From Pseudonocardia broussonetiae (GTDB taxonomy: Bacteria > Actinomycetota > Actinomycetes > Mycobacteriales > Pseudonocardiaceae), in contig NZ_CP053564.1 in the NCBI RefSeq assembly GCF_013155125.1, positions 4,967,501-5,031,500 of the forward strand: a stretch of 64,000 bases of DNA, in the 5' to 3' direction. The notes below the pieces were generated by a model that made no database searches, had not been told where the DNA came from, and was given only the letters and a program-made list of their open reading frames with translations. Positions 1-14,367 of the stretch are shown here, piece after piece; within the stretch, counting starts at the first letter, position 1; every line of letters begins with the position of its first letter. Made by a program: the position numbers and the translations under genes.

Positions 1-885
1 GGCGGCCTGCACATCGTCGGCGGGCGCGTCGTCATCGAGGCGGAGGTCGACACCGGCTCCGTCGCGCGCCGGCTGCGCCGCGACATCCACGAGCTGTACG
101 GGCACACCTGCGAGGCGCACGTCATCTCGCCCGGTGGCCTGCGCCGCGGCGCCCGCTACGTCATGCGGGTGGTGCGCGACGGCGAGGGGCTGGCCCGCCA
201 GACCGGCCTGCTCGACGCCCGCGGCCGCCCGGTCCGCGGCCTGCCGCCGCCCGTCGTGTCCGGCGGGGTGTGCGACGCCGAGGCGGCCTGGCGCGGGGCG
301 TTCCTCGCGCACGGCTCGCTCACCGAGCCGGGCCGCAGCTCCTCGCTGGAGGTCACCTGCCCCGGGCCGGAGGCCGCGCTCGCGCTGGTCGGGGCGGCGC
401 GCCGGCTCGGCGTCACGGCGAAGGCGCGGGAGGTCCGCGGCGCCGACCGCGTGGTCGTGCGTGACGGCGACGCGATCTCCGCGCTGCTCACGCGCATGGG
501 CGCGCACGAATGCGTCATGGCGTGGGAGGAGCGGCGGATGCGCCGCGAGGTGCGGGCCACGGCCAACCGCCTCGCCAACTTCGACGACGCCAACCTGCGC
601 CGCTCGGCCCGCGCCGCCGTGGCCGCGGCCGCGCGCGTCGCCCGGGCCCTGGAGATCCTCGGCGACGACGTGCCCAAGCACCTGCTGGCCGCGGGCCGGC
701 TGCGCGCCGAGCACACCCAGGCGTCGCTGGAGGAGCTCGGCCAGCTCGCCGACCCGCCGATGACCAAGGACGCCGTGGCCGGGCGGATCCGGCGGCTGCT
801 GCACATGGCCGACAAGCGGGCGGCCGACCTCGGCATCCCCGACACCGACTCCGCGGTCACCCCGGACATGCTCGACGAGAGCTGA
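1..885 (+). CDS. whiA: WhiA sporulation/cell-division regulator (5' end cut off)
   Basis: The reading frame is open from the first base, so the N-terminus lies outside the window; 294 residues remain of about 325 usual for the family. WhiA has an N-terminal LAGLIDADG homing-endonuclease-like fold without nuclease activity and a C-terminal helix-turn-helix; in actinomycetes it activates division and sporulation genes. The C-terminal HTH is visible near residues 215-275 ([20 protein letters not shown], then [14 protein letters not shown]). The [18 protein letters not shown] stretch near residues 98-120 is typical of the family. whiA usually sits upstream of the glycolytic gap-pgk-tpiA genes, as here, although ppdK intervenes. 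Identity is secure. Confidence 0.95.
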   Translation, partial: GGLHIVGGRVVIEAEVDTGSVARRLRRDIHELYGHTCEAHVISPGGLRRGARYVMRVVRDGEGLARQTGLLDARGRPVRGLPPPVVSGGVCDAEAAWRGAFLAHGSLTEPGRSSSLEVTCPGPEAALALVGAARRLGVTAKAREVRGADRVVVRDGDAISALLTRMGAHECVMAWEERRMRREVRATANRLANFDDANLRRSARAAVAAAARVARALEILGDDVPKHLLAAGRLRAEHTQASLEELGQLADPPMTKDAVAGRIRRLLHMADKRAADLGIPDTDSAVTPDMLDES

Positions 886-953
886 GCCCGGCCGCCGGCG
901 CACTCACCGCCCACGCCCGGCTACCGGCTGCGTCGTCCCGCGGGGCAACAAGA

Positions 954-1015
954 TCGTCAGGATCGCGTCGCCAGGGTCGCGGGAGGGACGCTGGGGGTGC
1001 ACTCCCGGTGATCAC
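954..1015 (+). repeat. Imperfect direct repeat, copy 1
   Basis: By eye, 48 of 62 bases match the copy at 1344-1405, exactly 390 bases downstream. The shared core is GGTCGCGGGAGGG, then CCCGGTGAT. The copy ends where the first hairpin element begins. Confidence 0.7.
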
Positions 1016-1087
1016 ACCGCCGTCGCCGCCGTCCGCACACCACGGTCGTCGCGGCAGCCGTCCGGTGCGGCCGGTGGCGATCACGCG
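1005..1087. repeat. Hairpin element of the GGTGATC...CGATCAC family, copy A
   Basis: It begins CCGGTGATCAC and ends GGTGGCGATCAC, and the arms are imperfectly complementary. The inner part (CCGTCCGCAC, CACGGTCGT, CCGTCCGGTGCGG) aligns with the hairpins at 44169-44237 and 44416-44483. Homology is judged by eye and the copy is degraded. Confidence 0.55.
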
Positions 1088-1255
1088 GGGGCTCGCGCAC
1101 CCCGTGGCGTCCTGCGCACGGCCGGACGGTGCGCACACCTCCGGCGGGTGCGCGTCTCGGGGACCTCGTCGGACGCGCTGCGCAGTTCGGGGGAGCGGGC
1201 CGGTGCTGCGGCAGCCCGAGGCCGGCCCGCGGCCCGGCCACGTCCCACTCCCGCT

Positions 1256-1324
1256 CGGTGATCGCCGGGACCGTGACACCGCGGACGTCCCGACGACCCC
1301 GACGCCAGGTCTCGACGATCACCC
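1256..1324. repeat. Hairpin-like element of the GGTGATC...CGATCAC family, copy B
   Basis: It starts CGGTGATCGCCGGGACCGTG and ends CTCGACGATCACC. It shares both ends and the ACCGTGACACCGCGGA-type interior with the family, but is more diverged than copy A. Confidence 0.4.
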
Positions 1325-1343
1325 GGGGTCGAGCTGTCGACGA

Positions 1344-1405
1344 TCCGCAGGACCGCACGGCCACGGTCGCGGGAGGGGCACTGGTGGCGCGATCCCGGTG
1401 ATTAC
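1344..1405 (+). repeat. Imperfect direct repeat, copy 2
   Basis: Partner of 954-1015 (48/62 identical by eye). Together the two copies bracket hairpin elements A and B. Confidence 0.7.
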
Positions 1406-1436
1406 CGTCCGATCGCAGGCCGCACCCGACGGTCGG

Positions 1437-1472
1437 CCGGCAGCCACCCCACCACCGGCAGCCATCCCACCA
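1437..1472 (+). repeat. 18-bp tandem repeat, two units
   Basis: Two adjacent 18-base units beginning CCGGCAGCC and ending CCCACCA differ at one base. They lie just past the ppdK stop codon. Confidence 0.8.
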
Positions 1473-1514
1473 CGAGCGCACCCCCGGCTCCCGCGGTGAC
1501 CGGCTGCCGCCCGA

Positions 1515-6716
<5,202 letters not shown>

Positions 6717-6718
6717 AG

Positions 6719-7504
<786 letters not shown>

Positions 7505-7521
7505 GCCGTTCCGGTCACGGA

Positions 7522-7549
7522 CCACGGGCCCTGCATCCGGGGCCCGTGG
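7522..7549 (+). terminator. Hairpin terminator after tpiA
   Basis: A perfect 10-bp stem (CCACGGGCCC pairing with GGGCCCGTGG) and an 8-base loop, 17 bases past the tpiA stop. There is no U-tract, as is common for actinobacterial terminators. Confidence 0.7.
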
Positions 7550-7558
7550 CCATCCGGG

Positions 7559-7564
7559 TAGTCT
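7559..7564 (+). promoter_or_regulatory. Probable -10 box for secG-rbpA
   Basis: TAGTCT, just after the tpiA hairpin and 34 bases before the secG start, so secG probably has its own promoter. Confidence 0.45.
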
Positions 7565-7598
7565 CGATCGCGGCTGTTCGCGACGTGAAGAGGATGGG

Positions 7599-7835
7599 AT
7601 GAGGATCGCTCTCCAGATCGTGCTGATCGTCACCAGCGTTCTGCTGGTGACGTTCATCCTGTTCCAGAGGGGCAAGGGCGGTGGCCTGTCCAGCCTCTTC
7701 GGTGGCGGCGTCCAGTCGAGCCTGTCCGGCTCGACCATGGCGGACAAGAACATCCAGCGCATCACGCTGTTCACGGGGCTGATCTGGGTGATCGCCATCG
7801 TCGGCGTCGGGCTGCTGGTGAAGGTCGGGGTCTGA
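7599..7835 (+). CDS. secG: Preprotein translocase subunit SecG
   Basis: Small membrane subunit of the SecYEG channel. 78 residues with two hydrophobic segments (about 3-20 and 53-73) around the conserved cytoplasmic loop FQRGKGGGLSSLFGGG. The ATG at 7599 is preceded by a GAAGAGG-type ribosome site. Position after tpiA is conserved in actinobacteria. rbpA follows after 10 bases. Confidence 0.93.
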   Translation: MRIALQIVLIVTSVLLVTFILFQRGKGGGLSSLFGGGVQSSLSGSTMADKNIQRITLFTGLIWVIAIVGVGLLVKVGV

Positions 7836-7845
7836 GGAGATGGCG

Positions 7846-8187
7846 ATGTCCGGTGGCAACGCGATCAGGGGCACCCGCGTGGGTGCCGGTCCGATGGGCG
7901 AGTCCGAGCGCGGCGAGACCGCGCCGCGCGAGCACATCCCCTACTACTGCGCCAACGGGCACGTGACGACGCCGTCGTTCGCGTCCGAGGCCGAGATCCC
8001 CGACTCGTGGGACTGCCCGCGCTGCGGGCTCCCCGCCGGGCGCGACGGGCAGAATCCGCCCGCGGCGCCGCGCACCGAGCCGTACAAGACGCACCTGGCG
8101 TACGTGAAGGAGCGGCGCTCCGACGCCGACGGCGCCGCCATCCTCGACGAGGCCCTGGGCCGGCTGCGCGCCTCGCGCGAGCTGTAG
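7846..8187 (+). CDS. rbpA: RNA polymerase-binding protein RbpA
   Basis: Actinobacteria-specific factor that binds the principal sigma factor and stabilises the open promoter complex. 113 residues. The N-terminal IRGTR motif, the Zn-ribbon-like core (YYCANGH, then WDCPRCG) and the C-terminal sigma-interacting helix (KTHLAYVKERRSDADGAAIL) are typical. The second of two in-frame ATGs (7846) is chosen because GAGGAG lies six bases before it but directly abuts the first ATG. Probably co-transcribed with secG. Confidence 0.95.
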   Translation: MSGGNAIRGTRVGAGPMGESERGETAPREHIPYYCANGHVTTPSFASEAEIPDSWDCPRCGLPAGRDGQNPPAAPRTEPYKTHLAYVKERRSDADGAAILDEALGRLRASREL

Positions 8188-8208
8188 CCCGACCCGGCCC
8201 GACCGCGC

Positions 8209-8709
8209 CTACCGGCCGAGCAGCGCGAGCTGCTCGGCCAGCGCGGCGGTGAGCTTCGCGGCGGTGGTGCCGTCGGGCACGGTGGCGACCGCGAGCGTCA
8301 CGAGGTCGCTCCCGCGGTCGGCCGCGGCGAACACGCCGCCGCCCTCGAGCCGGCACACGAACCCGGTCGCCGCGGGTGTGCGGCTGCCGGCGGCGCACAG
8401 CGCCGCGATGTCGTCGAGCGTGCCCGAGGGCCGCGGGCCGACGTCGACGGCCGCGAACTCCGCGCCCGTGCCGCCCGCCGGGTCGTAGACGCAGCGGGCG
8501 TCGCCCGCCGTCGTCGCGTCCGCGGTCCAGGCCAGGCCGGTGGCCGCCTCCAGCGCGCCCGTGTCGAGCAGGCAGGCCGCCGGGGGAGCGGGCGGCTCGG
8601 TCGTCACCGGGGGTGCGTCCGGCACGGGCGCGGCCGTGCAGCCCGCGACGGCCGGCCCGCCCAGCCCGACCAGCCCGGCCAGCACCGCGCCGGCCAGGAC
8701 GGGCCTCAT
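8209..8709 (-). CDS. Putative lipoprotein, unknown function (DUF3558-like)
   Basis: 166 residues. A hydrophobic N-terminus ending in AVAGC resembles a lipobox, so the mature protein is probably anchored outside the membrane. After a Pro-rich linker comes a small domain with paired cysteines (CLLDTGALEAATGL, ARCVYDP, LCAAGS, FVCRLEGGG), reminiscent of DUF3558-type actinobacterial lipoproteins. The start overlaps the stop of the glutathione peroxidase gene (ATGA), so the two are coupled. The function is not known. Confidence 0.7.
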   Translation of the reverse strand: MRPVLAGAVLAGLVGLGGPAVAGCTAAPVPDAPPVTTEPPAPPAACLLDTGALEAATGLAWTADATTAGDARCVYDPAGGTGAEFAAVDVGPRPSGTLDDIAALCAAGSRTPAATGFVCRLEGGGVFAAADRGSDLVTLAVATVPDGTTAAKLTAALAEQLALLGR

Positions 8710-9203
8710 CGGGGCAGGGCCGCCTCGACCGCCGCGACGACCTCGTCGGAGCCGGGCTCGGTCCGCGGGCGGAAGCGGCGCAGCACGGTGCCGTCGGCGC
8801 CCACGAGGAACTTCTCGAAGTTCCACTGCACGTCGCCGTCGGCCCCGGTGTCGTCGGCGACGGCGGTGAGCGCGGCGTAGAGCGGGTGCCGGCCGGGGCC
8901 GTTGACGTCGACCTTCTCGGTGAGCGGGAAGCTCACCCCGTAGGTCGCCGAGCAGAACGTGGCGATCTCCTCCGCGGTGCCCGGCTCCTGCCCGCCGAAC
9001 TGGTTGCAGGGCACGCCGAGCACGGTGAACCCGCGGTCGGCGTAGCGCTCCTGCAGCTGCTCCAGCGCCGTGTACTGCGGCGTGAGACCGCACTTCGAGG
9101 CGACGTTGACGACGAGGACCGCGCACCCGTCGAGCGCGGGGAGCGGGGAGCCGTCGAGGGCGGTGAGCGGCATGTCGGACAGTGGGGGGACGTGCTGGGC
9201 CAT
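8706..9203 (-). CDS. Glutathione peroxidase-family thiol peroxidase
   Basis: Reduces peroxides in the cytosol. 165 residues. The active site [12 protein letters not shown] has Cys rather than selenocysteine. The conserved Gln ([12 protein letters not shown]) and Trp ([10 protein letters not shown]) complete the catalytic triad. Actinomycetes lack glutathione, so thioredoxin or mycothiol-linked reduction is more likely (inference). The ATG at 9203 has a TAGGGT box seven bases upstream, suggesting a leaderless mRNA. It is divergent from the TrpB gene. Confidence 0.92.
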   Translation of the reverse strand: MAQHVPPLSDMPLTALDGSPLPALDGCAVLVVNVASKCGLTPQYTALEQLQERYADRGFTVLGVPCNQFGGQEPGTAEEIATFCSATYGVSFPLTEKVDVNGPGRHPLYAALTAVADDTGADGDVQWNFEKFLVGADGTVLRRFRPRTEPGSDEVVAAVEAALPR

Positions 9204-9210
9204 GTCGTGC

Positions 9211-9216
9211 ACCCTA
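9211..9216 (-). promoter_or_regulatory. -10 box of a leaderless promoter (glutathione peroxidase)
   Basis: TAGGGT on the minus strand, seven bases before the ATG at 9203. Confidence 0.55.
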
Positions 9217-9225
9217 CGACCGCGC

Positions 9226-9231
9226 TACCCT
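9226..9231 (+). promoter_or_regulatory. -10 box of a leaderless promoter (trpB2)
   Basis: TACCCT, six bases before the ATG at 9238. The divergent -10 boxes of the two genes are only nine bases apart. Confidence 0.55.
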
Positions 9232-9237
9232 CCGCCG

Positions 9238-10497
9238 ATGACGCGGTGGACGCTCCCCCCGGACAAGATCCCCACGGCCTGGTTCAACGTGGTCCCGCAC
9301 CTGGCCACGCCACCGCAGCCGCCGCTGCACCCCGGCACGCGCGAGCCCGTCGGCCCCGACGACCTGGCCCCGCTGTTCCCGATGGCGCTCATCGGGCAGG
9401 AGGTCAGCGCCGAGCCCTGGATCGACGTCCCCGGCGAGGTGCTGGACATCCTCCGGCTCTGGCGGCCCACCCCGCTGGTGCGCGCGACGCGGCTGGAGCG
9501 GGAGCTCGGGACGCCGGCGCGGATCTACTTCAAGGACGAGTCGATCTCGCCCTCGGGCAGCCACAAGACCAACACGGCGGTGCCGCAGGCGTTCTACAAC
9601 GCCCAGGAGGGCATCACCCGCCTGACGACCGAGACGGGTGCGGGCCAGTGGGGCACCGCGCTGGCGTTCGCGACCGCGCAGTTCGACATGGACCTCAAGG
9701 TCTACATGGTCCGCGCCTCGTTCGACCAGAAGCCCTACCGGCGCATCGCGATCGAGACCTGGGGCGGCGAGGTCGTCCCGTCGCCGGTCGGCGACCCGAG
9801 CCACCCCGGCTCGCTGGGCAGCGCCATCTCCGACGCCGTCCGCGACTGCGCCGGCCGGGAGGACACCCACTACTCCCTGGGCTCGGTCCTCAACCACGTG
9901 CTGCTGCACCAGACCGTCATCGGCATCGAGGCCAAGGAGCAGCTGGAGCTGGCGGGGGAGCGGCTGCCCGACGTCGTCATCGCGCCGTGCGGCGGCGGCT
10001 CCAACCTCGGCGGCATCGCGTTCCCGTTCGTGCCCGACGCCGGCGTGCGGCTCCTCGCCGTCGAGCCGATGTCGTGCCCGACCCTGACGCAGGGCGAGTT
10101 CGGCTACGACTTCGGCGACGTGGAGGGCCTCACCCCGCTGCTGCCGATGTACAGCCTGGGGCGCGGGTTCATCCCGCCGTCGATCCACGCGGGCGGGCTG
10201 CGCTACCACGGCGACTCCCCGCTGATCTCCCAGCTCGTCCGCGACGGCCGGATGGAGGCGGTCGCGTACCCGCAGGGCAAGGTCTTCGAGGCCGCGGTCC
10301 AGTTCGCGCGCACCGAGGGCAGGATCCCGGCGCCGGAGTGCGCGCACGGCATCCGCGCCGCCATCGACGAGGCGCTGGCCGCCAAGGAGACCGGGGAGGA
10401 GAAGGTCATCCTGTTCAACTACTGCGGGCACGGCTTCCTCGACCTCGCCGCGTACGACGAGTACAACCACGGCCGGCTGCCCGAGGAGCAGGGCTAG
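9238..10497 (+). CDS. trpB: TrpB2-type tryptophan synthase beta subunit
   Basis: PLP enzyme of the TrpB2 class, which makes tryptophan from indole and serine, often without a TrpA partner. 419 residues. The PLP lysine lies in [20 protein letters not shown] is the phosphate-binding loop and [12 protein letters not shown] the conserved beta-family motif. The long N-terminal extension ([17 protein letters not shown]) and the length distinguish TrpB2 from TrpB1. No trpA or other trp gene is nearby, so it may salvage indole or use O-phosphoserine (inference). Confidence 0.93.
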   Translation: MTRWTLPPDKIPTAWFNVVPHLATPPQPPLHPGTREPVGPDDLAPLFPMALIGQEVSAEPWIDVPGEVLDILRLWRPTPLVRATRLERELGTPARIYFKDESISPSGSHKTNTAVPQAFYNAQEGITRLTTETGAGQWGTALAFATAQFDMDLKVYMVRASFDQKPYRRIAIETWGGEVVPSPVGDPSHPGSLGSAISDAVRDCAGREDTHYSLGSVLNHVLLHQTVIGIEAKEQLELAGERLPDVVIAPCGGGSNLGGIAFPFVPDAGVRLLAVEPMSCPTLTQGEFGYDFGDVEGLTPLLPMYSLGRGFIPPSIHAGGLRYHGDSPLISQLVRDGRMEAVAYPQGKVFEAAVQFARTEGRIPAPECAHGIRAAIDEALAAKETGEEKVILFNYCGHGFLDLAAYDEYNHGRLPEEQG

Positions 10498-10508
10498 CAG
10501 CCGCCCCG

Positions 10509-10901
10509 TCAACATCCGCAGGGCGCCGTGAGGGGGTCGGGCGCGTGCTCCACGCGCCCGGCCGCCGTCTCCACCGCGAACCCCTCCCGGATCCAGTACT
10601 CGATGCCGCCCTGCATCTCCCGCACGGCGAACCCGCGCTGCGCGAACGCCAGCGCGGCGCGGGTGGCGCCGTTGCATCCGGGGCCCCAGCAGTAGGTGAC
10701 GACGGGCGTGGCCGGGTCGAGCGGGCCCGGCACGTCCGCGGTGGGCAGGTGCACCGCACCCGGGACGTGCCCCTGGTCCCAGGCGGCGCGGCTGCGGGTG
10801 TCGACGAGCACGAACCCGCCGCCGGGCAGACCGGCGTGGACGTCGGAGACGTCGGTGAGGTGCGTCAGGCGGGCGGTGAAGAAGGCGACGGCGTCGGTCA
10901 T
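10509..10901 (-). CDS. Rhodanese-like sulfurtransferase
   Basis: 130 residues forming one rhodanese domain: VLVDTRSRAAWDQGHVPGAVHL, then the active loop TYCWGPGCNGATRAA with the catalytic Cys in the usual position. It ends in a CGC motif. Probably a cytosolic sulfur carrier or cyanide/thiosulfate sulfurtransferase; the physiological substrate is unknown. The ATG at 10901 lies seven bases after a TAGCGT box, so it is probably leaderless. It is divergent from the Lrp-type regulator, which could control it (inference). Confidence 0.88.
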   Translation of the reverse strand: MTDAVAFFTARLTHLTDVSDVHAGLPGGGFVLVDTRSRAAWDQGHVPGAVHLPTADVPGPLDPATPVVTYCWGPGCNGATRAALAFAQRGFAVREMQGGIEYWIREGFAVETAAGRVEHAPDPLTAPCGC

Positions 10902-10908
10902 GGCTGCG

Positions 10909-10914
10909 ACGCTA
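10909..10914 (-). promoter_or_regulatory. -10 box of a leaderless promoter (rhodanese gene)
   Basis: TAGCGT on the minus strand, seven bases before the ATG at 10901. Confidence 0.5.
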
Positions 10915-10951
10915 GGTCCCGCGCGGGTCGTCCCACAGGTGCGATCCACGG

Positions 10952-10957
10952 TAGTTT
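10952..10957 (+). promoter_or_regulatory. -10 box of a leaderless promoter (Lrp regulator)
   Basis: TAGTTT, six bases before the ATG at 10964. Confidence 0.55.
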
Positions 10958-10963
10958 CGCGCC

Positions 10964-11461
10964 ATGGCCGTGGAATCGTTGGACGACATCGACTGGCGCC
11001 TGCTGGAAGCCCTGCAGTCCGACGGCCGGGCGAGCTATGCCGACCTCGGCCGCACGGTCGGGCTCTCGCCGAGCGCGGTCACCGAGCGGGTGCGCCGGCT
11101 CGAGGAGACGGGCGTGATCACCGGCTACGGGGCGGAGGTCGACCCGGAGAAGCTCGGGCTCGCCATCACCGCGATGGTGCGGCTGCGCTACCCGCACGGC
11201 AACTACAAGCCCTTCCGCGACCTCCTGGCCACGACGCCCGAGATCGGCGAGGCCCACCACGTCACCGGCGAGGACTGCTTCGTGCTGACGGTCCGCGCCC
11301 GCACGATGCGCCACCTCGAGGAGGTGACGGGCCGGATCTCCGGGCTCGGGGCCGTCACCACCAGCGTCGTGTACTCCAGCCCGCTGCCGCGCCGCCCGGT
11401 GGTGGCCAGCGCGGTCGGGGCGTCCGGCGCGGCGGCGAGCACGTCCCGCCGCCGCACCTGA
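10964..11461 (+). CDS. Lrp/AsnC-family transcriptional regulator
   Basis: 165 residues: an N-terminal winged HTH (IDWRLLEALQSDGRASYADL, then GRTVGLSPSAVTERVRRLEE), and a RAM ligand-binding domain (ITAMVRLRY, HHVTGEDCFVLTVRA). Such proteins sense amino acids or small effectors and regulate nearby genes as octamers. Divergence from the rhodanese gene with 62 bases between the starts suggests autoregulation and control of that gene. The tail (about 130-165) is Ala/Ser/Arg-rich and probably disordered. Confidence 0.92.
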   Translation: MAVESLDDIDWRLLEALQSDGRASYADLGRTVGLSPSAVTERVRRLEETGVITGYGAEVDPEKLGLAITAMVRLRYPHGNYKPFRDLLATTPEIGEAHHVTGEDCFVLTVRARTMRHLEEVTGRISGLGAVTTSVVYSSPLPRRPVVASAVGASGAAASTSRRRT

Positions 11462-11480
11462 GCCGCTCGCAGCGTCCGGG

Positions 11481-11936
11481 TCATCGGGCCCGGCGCAGCG
11501 CCCGCCGGTAGTGGAACGCCACGCTCACCGCGATCCAGAAGATCGGCCACACCGGCCACGGGCGGGGCCCGTCGAGGTCGACGGGGCCGCCGATCCACCG
11601 CACCAGCAGCAGCACCGCGACGGCGAGGCCCACGGCGGCGTGCACGGCGAGGCGCCGCCGGGCCCCCGCGTCCAGCCCCCTCCAGCCCGCGACGGGCACG
11701 ACGACCTCCGGCTCGGGCCCGGGCAGGTCGGCGGTCAGCGGCGCCAGCTCGTCGTGGAACCGCGCGGCGTAGGCCAGCGCCTGGCGCTCGTCGGCCTCGG
11801 CGAGGGTGAGGCGGCCGTCGGCGGCGGCGGTGCGCAGCCGCTCCGCGACGGCCTCGCGCTCGGCGTCGGACACGCGGACGGCGGTGGCGAGGGTCCGGTC
11901 GGTGGGGGTCCGGTCGGTGAGGGGCTGGTCGGTCAT
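11481..11936 (-). CDS. DUF1707 domain protein with 2TM region
   Basis: 151 residues. Residues about 20-75 match the DUF1707 SHOCT-like domain ([33 protein letters not shown]), common in actinobacterial membrane proteins. Two hydrophobic segments follow ([20 protein letters not shown] and [16 protein letters not shown]). The ATG at 11936 has GGAG upstream. The N-terminus is a small repeat of [11 protein letters not shown] type. Function unknown; possibly linked to the divergent sensor kinase by position only. Confidence 0.8.
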   Translation of the reverse strand: MTDQPLTDRTPTDRTLATAVRVSDAEREAVAERLRTAAADGRLTLAEADERQALAYAARFHDELAPLTADLPGPEPEVVVPVAGWRGLDAGARRRLAVHAAVGLAVAVLLLVRWIGGPVDLDGPRPWPVWPIFWIAVSVAFHYRRALRRAR

Positions 11937-12119
11937 CGGGTGCTCCTGCGGTTCGGGAGGGGCGGGTCCGTCCAGCGTGGCCGCGCGGAGGCCGTCGGTC
12001 GTCGTGCCCGCGGGGGCTCCGCGCCTGCGCCCCGCGGCGCAGGTGGCCCGCCCGGCGTACGCCCGGGGGAGCAGGCGCGCGACCTCCGGCCGGGAGATCC
12101 GGCCGGCGCCGGACCTGGC

Positions 12120-12125
12120 TACCGT
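12120..12125 (+). promoter_or_regulatory. -10 box of a leaderless promoter (sensor kinase)
   Basis: TACCGT, six bases before the GTG at 12132. Confidence 0.5.
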
Positions 12126-12131
12126 GGGCCC

Positions 12132-13286
12132 GTGCCGCCGAACCCCGCCCTGCGCCCCTGGTGGGGCGGGGTGTGGCCGACGGTCGTCCTGCCGCTGCTG
12201 GTCGCCGGGTTCACCCTCGCCGGCACGCAGTGGTCGCGGTGGGGCCAGCCCGCGGCGCGGCCCGTCGACGCGCTCGCGGTCGTGCTGCTGCTGGCCGGTC
12301 CGGCGCTGCTCGTGGTGCGCCGGGCGTGGCCCGGACCGGTCCTCGTGCTCACGGCCGCCGTGCTGGTGGGCTACCTCGCGCTCGGCTACCCGACCGGGCC
12401 GGTGTTCGTCGCGTCGCTGTTCGCGCTGGCCGAGGCCGTGGCGGCGGGGCGGCGGGTCGTGGCGTACGGCGTCACCGCGGTCGCGTTCACCGCCGCCGTC
12501 ACGATCCACACCCTGACGCGCGCGCCGGTGCCGCTGCCCGCGGTCGGCGGCTGGGTCGCCTCGCTCGTCGCGTTCGTCGCCGGGTGCGAGCTGCGCCGGG
12601 CACGCCGGGAGCGCCGCGAGCAGGCGGCGGCGGCCGAGCGCGAGGCCGAGCGCCGTCGGGCGGGGGAGGAGCGCCTGGAGATGGCGCGCGAGCTGCACGA
12701 CGCGCTCGGGCACCACCTGTCGCTGATCAACGTCCAGGCCGGGGTGGCGCTCTACCTCATGGACGACGACCCGGAGCAGGCCCGCCGCGCGCTGGCGACG
12801 ATCAAGACGTCGAGCCGGGACCTGCTGCGCGAGATGCGGGCGACCCTGGGCGTGCTGCGCGGGGTCGACGAGCCGTCCCGGGAGCCGGTGGCCGGGCTCG
12901 CCCGCCTCGGGGCGCTCGTCGCCGAGAACGACCTCGCCGGCCTGCCCGTGACGACGCGGACCCGCGGCACCGCCCGCGACCTGCCACCCGGCGTCGACCT
13001 CGCCGCCTACCGGATCGTGCAGGAGGCGCTGACCAACACCCGCCGCCACGCCGCGGCGAGCGCCGCGACCGTGCTGCTGGACTACGACGAGGAGGGGCTG
13101 ACCATCGAGGTCACCGACGACGGGCGCGGCCCCGCGGCCGCGGGAGGCGCGGGCGGCGACGGCCTGCCCGGCATGCGGGAGCGCGCGGTCGCGCTGGGCG
13201 GCTCGTTCGCCGCGGGCCCCGGCCCGGACGGCGGCTTCCGGGTGCGCGCGCACCTGCCGACCGTCCGCGACGGGGCGGCGCCGTGA
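12132..13286 (+). CDS. Two-component sensor histidine kinase (NarL-partner, HisKA_3 class)
   Basis: 384 residues. Four to five hydrophobic segments within about 10-150 form a membrane sensor without an obvious extracellular domain. A coiled-coil ([20 protein letters not shown]) leads into the HisKA_3 box [19 protein letters not shown], with the phospho-accepting His. The HATPase_c domain follows ([11 protein letters not shown]-box, [15 protein letters not shown]). GTG at 12132 is chosen from the -10 spacing. It overlaps the response regulator gene by GTGA, so the pair is translationally coupled. The signal is unknown. Confidence 0.93.
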   Translation: MPPNPALRPWWGGVWPTVVLPLLVAGFTLAGTQWSRWGQPAARPVDALAVVLLLAGPALLVVRRAWPGPVLVLTAAVLVGYLALGYPTGPVFVASLFALAEAVAAGRRVVAYGVTAVAFTAAVTIHTLTRAPVPLPAVGGWVASLVAFVAGCELRRARRERREQAAAAEREAERRRAGEERLEMARELHDALGHHLSLINVQAGVALYLMDDDPEQARRALATIKTSSRDLLREMRATLGVLRGVDEPSREPVAGLARLGALVAENDLAGLPVTTRTRGTARDLPPGVDLAAYRIVQEALTNTRRHAAASAATVLLDYDEEGLTIEVTDDGRGPAAAGGAGGDGLPGMRERAVALGGSFAAGPGPDGGFRVRAHLPTVRDGAAP

Positions 13287-13960
13287 TCCGGGTCCTGCTC
13301 GCCGACGACCAGGCCCTGGTCCGCGCCGGGTTCCGCGCGCTGCTCTCCTCGACGGCCGACATCACCGTCGTCGCCGAGGCCGAGGACGGCCACGCGGCGG
13401 TGCGGCTGGCCCGCGACACGACGCCCGACGTCGTCCTCATGGACATCCGGATGCCCGGCACCGACGGGCTGGAGGCCGCCCGGCAGATCGTCGCCGACCC
13501 GCGGCTGTCCGCCGTGCGGGTCGTCATGCTGACGACGTTCGCCGAGGACGCCTACATCTTCGACGCCATCCGCGCCGGGGCCAGCGGGTTCCTGGTGAAG
13601 GACATCGAGCCCGCCGACCTCCTCACCGCCGTCCGCGTCGTGCACGGCGGGGACGCGCTGCTCTCCCCGGCGGTGACGCGCCGGCTGATCGAGGAGTTCG
13701 CCGCGCGCGCCAAGCCGCCGGAACCCGGGCGCGAGCCCGGCGTGCTGCTCGCGCGGCTCACCGACCGCGAGCGCGAGGTCGTCGCGCTGGTGGCGACCGG
13801 GCTGTCCAACGACGAGATCGCCGCCCGGCTCGTCGTGAGCCCGGCGACGGCGAAGACGCACGTCAGCCGGGCGATGGTGAAGCTCGGGGTGCGCGACCGC
13901 GCGCAGCTGGTGGTGATCGGCTACGAGTCGGGGCTGGTGCGGCCGGGGTGGCTGGGCTGA
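13283..13960 (+). CDS. NarL/FixJ-family response regulator
   Basis: 225 residues. The receiver domain has the acidic pair in [13 protein letters not shown], the phospho-acceptor Asp in [15 protein letters not shown], and the conserved Thr and Lys ([20 protein letters not shown]). The C-terminal LuxR-type HTH reads [20 protein letters not shown], then [20 protein letters not shown]. Cognate partner of the upstream kinase. The 3' end overlaps the convergent NYN gene by 40 bases. Confidence 0.94.
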   Translation: MIRVLLADDQALVRAGFRALLSSTADITVVAEAEDGHAAVRLARDTTPDVVLMDIRMPGTDGLEAARQIVADPRLSAVRVVMLTTFAEDAYIFDAIRAGASGFLVKDIEPADLLTAVRVVHGGDALLSPAVTRRLIEEFAARAKPPEPGREPGVLLARLTDREREVVALVATGLSNDEIAARLVVSPATAKTHVSRAMVKLGVRDRAQLVVIGYESGLVRPGWLG

Positions 13961-14367
13961 TCGGGGCTGGGCTGATTCCCCAGCGCGTCGAGCAGCGCCG
14001 ACGGGCCGACCGTCCGCGCCCCCTCCGCCGCGACGCGGGCGGCCAGCCCGCGGTCGGCCGTCACCACGAGCACGCCCGCCCCCAGGGCGCGGACGACGTC
14101 GACGATGGCCCCGTCGCCGTCGGCCGCCGCCCGCACCACCCGAAGGCGGGGGTGCGGGTCGGGGTCGGCCGCGCGGGCGGCGCCCTCCAGCACCAGGTGG
14201 ACCAGCCCGTCGTCGGCCAGGTCGAGGGGGGCGGGGCCGGCGTCGAGCGCCCCCGCGAGCCGGGCGGCCAGGCGTCGCGCCGCCCCGGCCCGGTCGCGCC
14301 ACCAGCCGTCGGGCCGGGAGCCGACGACGTTGGCGCCGTCGACGACCAGGTGCCGGAGACCGGTCAC
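13921..14367 (-). CDS. NYN/PIN-like domain protein
   Basis: 148 residues. [20 protein letters not shown] is the hallmark N-terminus of the NYN (PIN-like) fold with its metal-binding Asp; further acidic motifs appear at [11 protein letters not shown] and [12 protein letters not shown]. The family contains RNases and phosphatase-like proteins; the substrate here is unknown. The GTG start overlaps the pgl stop (GTGA), making it the last gene of the pentose-phosphate operon. Confidence 0.8.
   Translation of the reverse strand: MTGLRHLVVDGANVVGSRPDGWWRDRAGAARRLAARLAGALDAGPAPLDLADDGLVHLVLEGAARAADPDPHPRLRVVRAAADGDGAIVDVVRALGAGVLVVTADRGLAARVAAEGARTVGPSALLDALGNQPSPDQPSHPGRTSPDS

Larger units (their letters stand above)
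886..1514. other. Gene-free gap between convergent whiA and ppdK, rich in hairpin and direct repeats
   Basis: This 629-base stretch lies between two 3' ends, so no promoter is expected. I see no protein with recognisable content. It holds a pair of 62-base imperfect direct repeats, two hairpin-like elements beginning GGTGATC and ending CGATCAC, and a short tandem repeat; each is listed separately. The hairpins resemble those in the gene-free block at 43699-44739. Confidence 0.7.
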
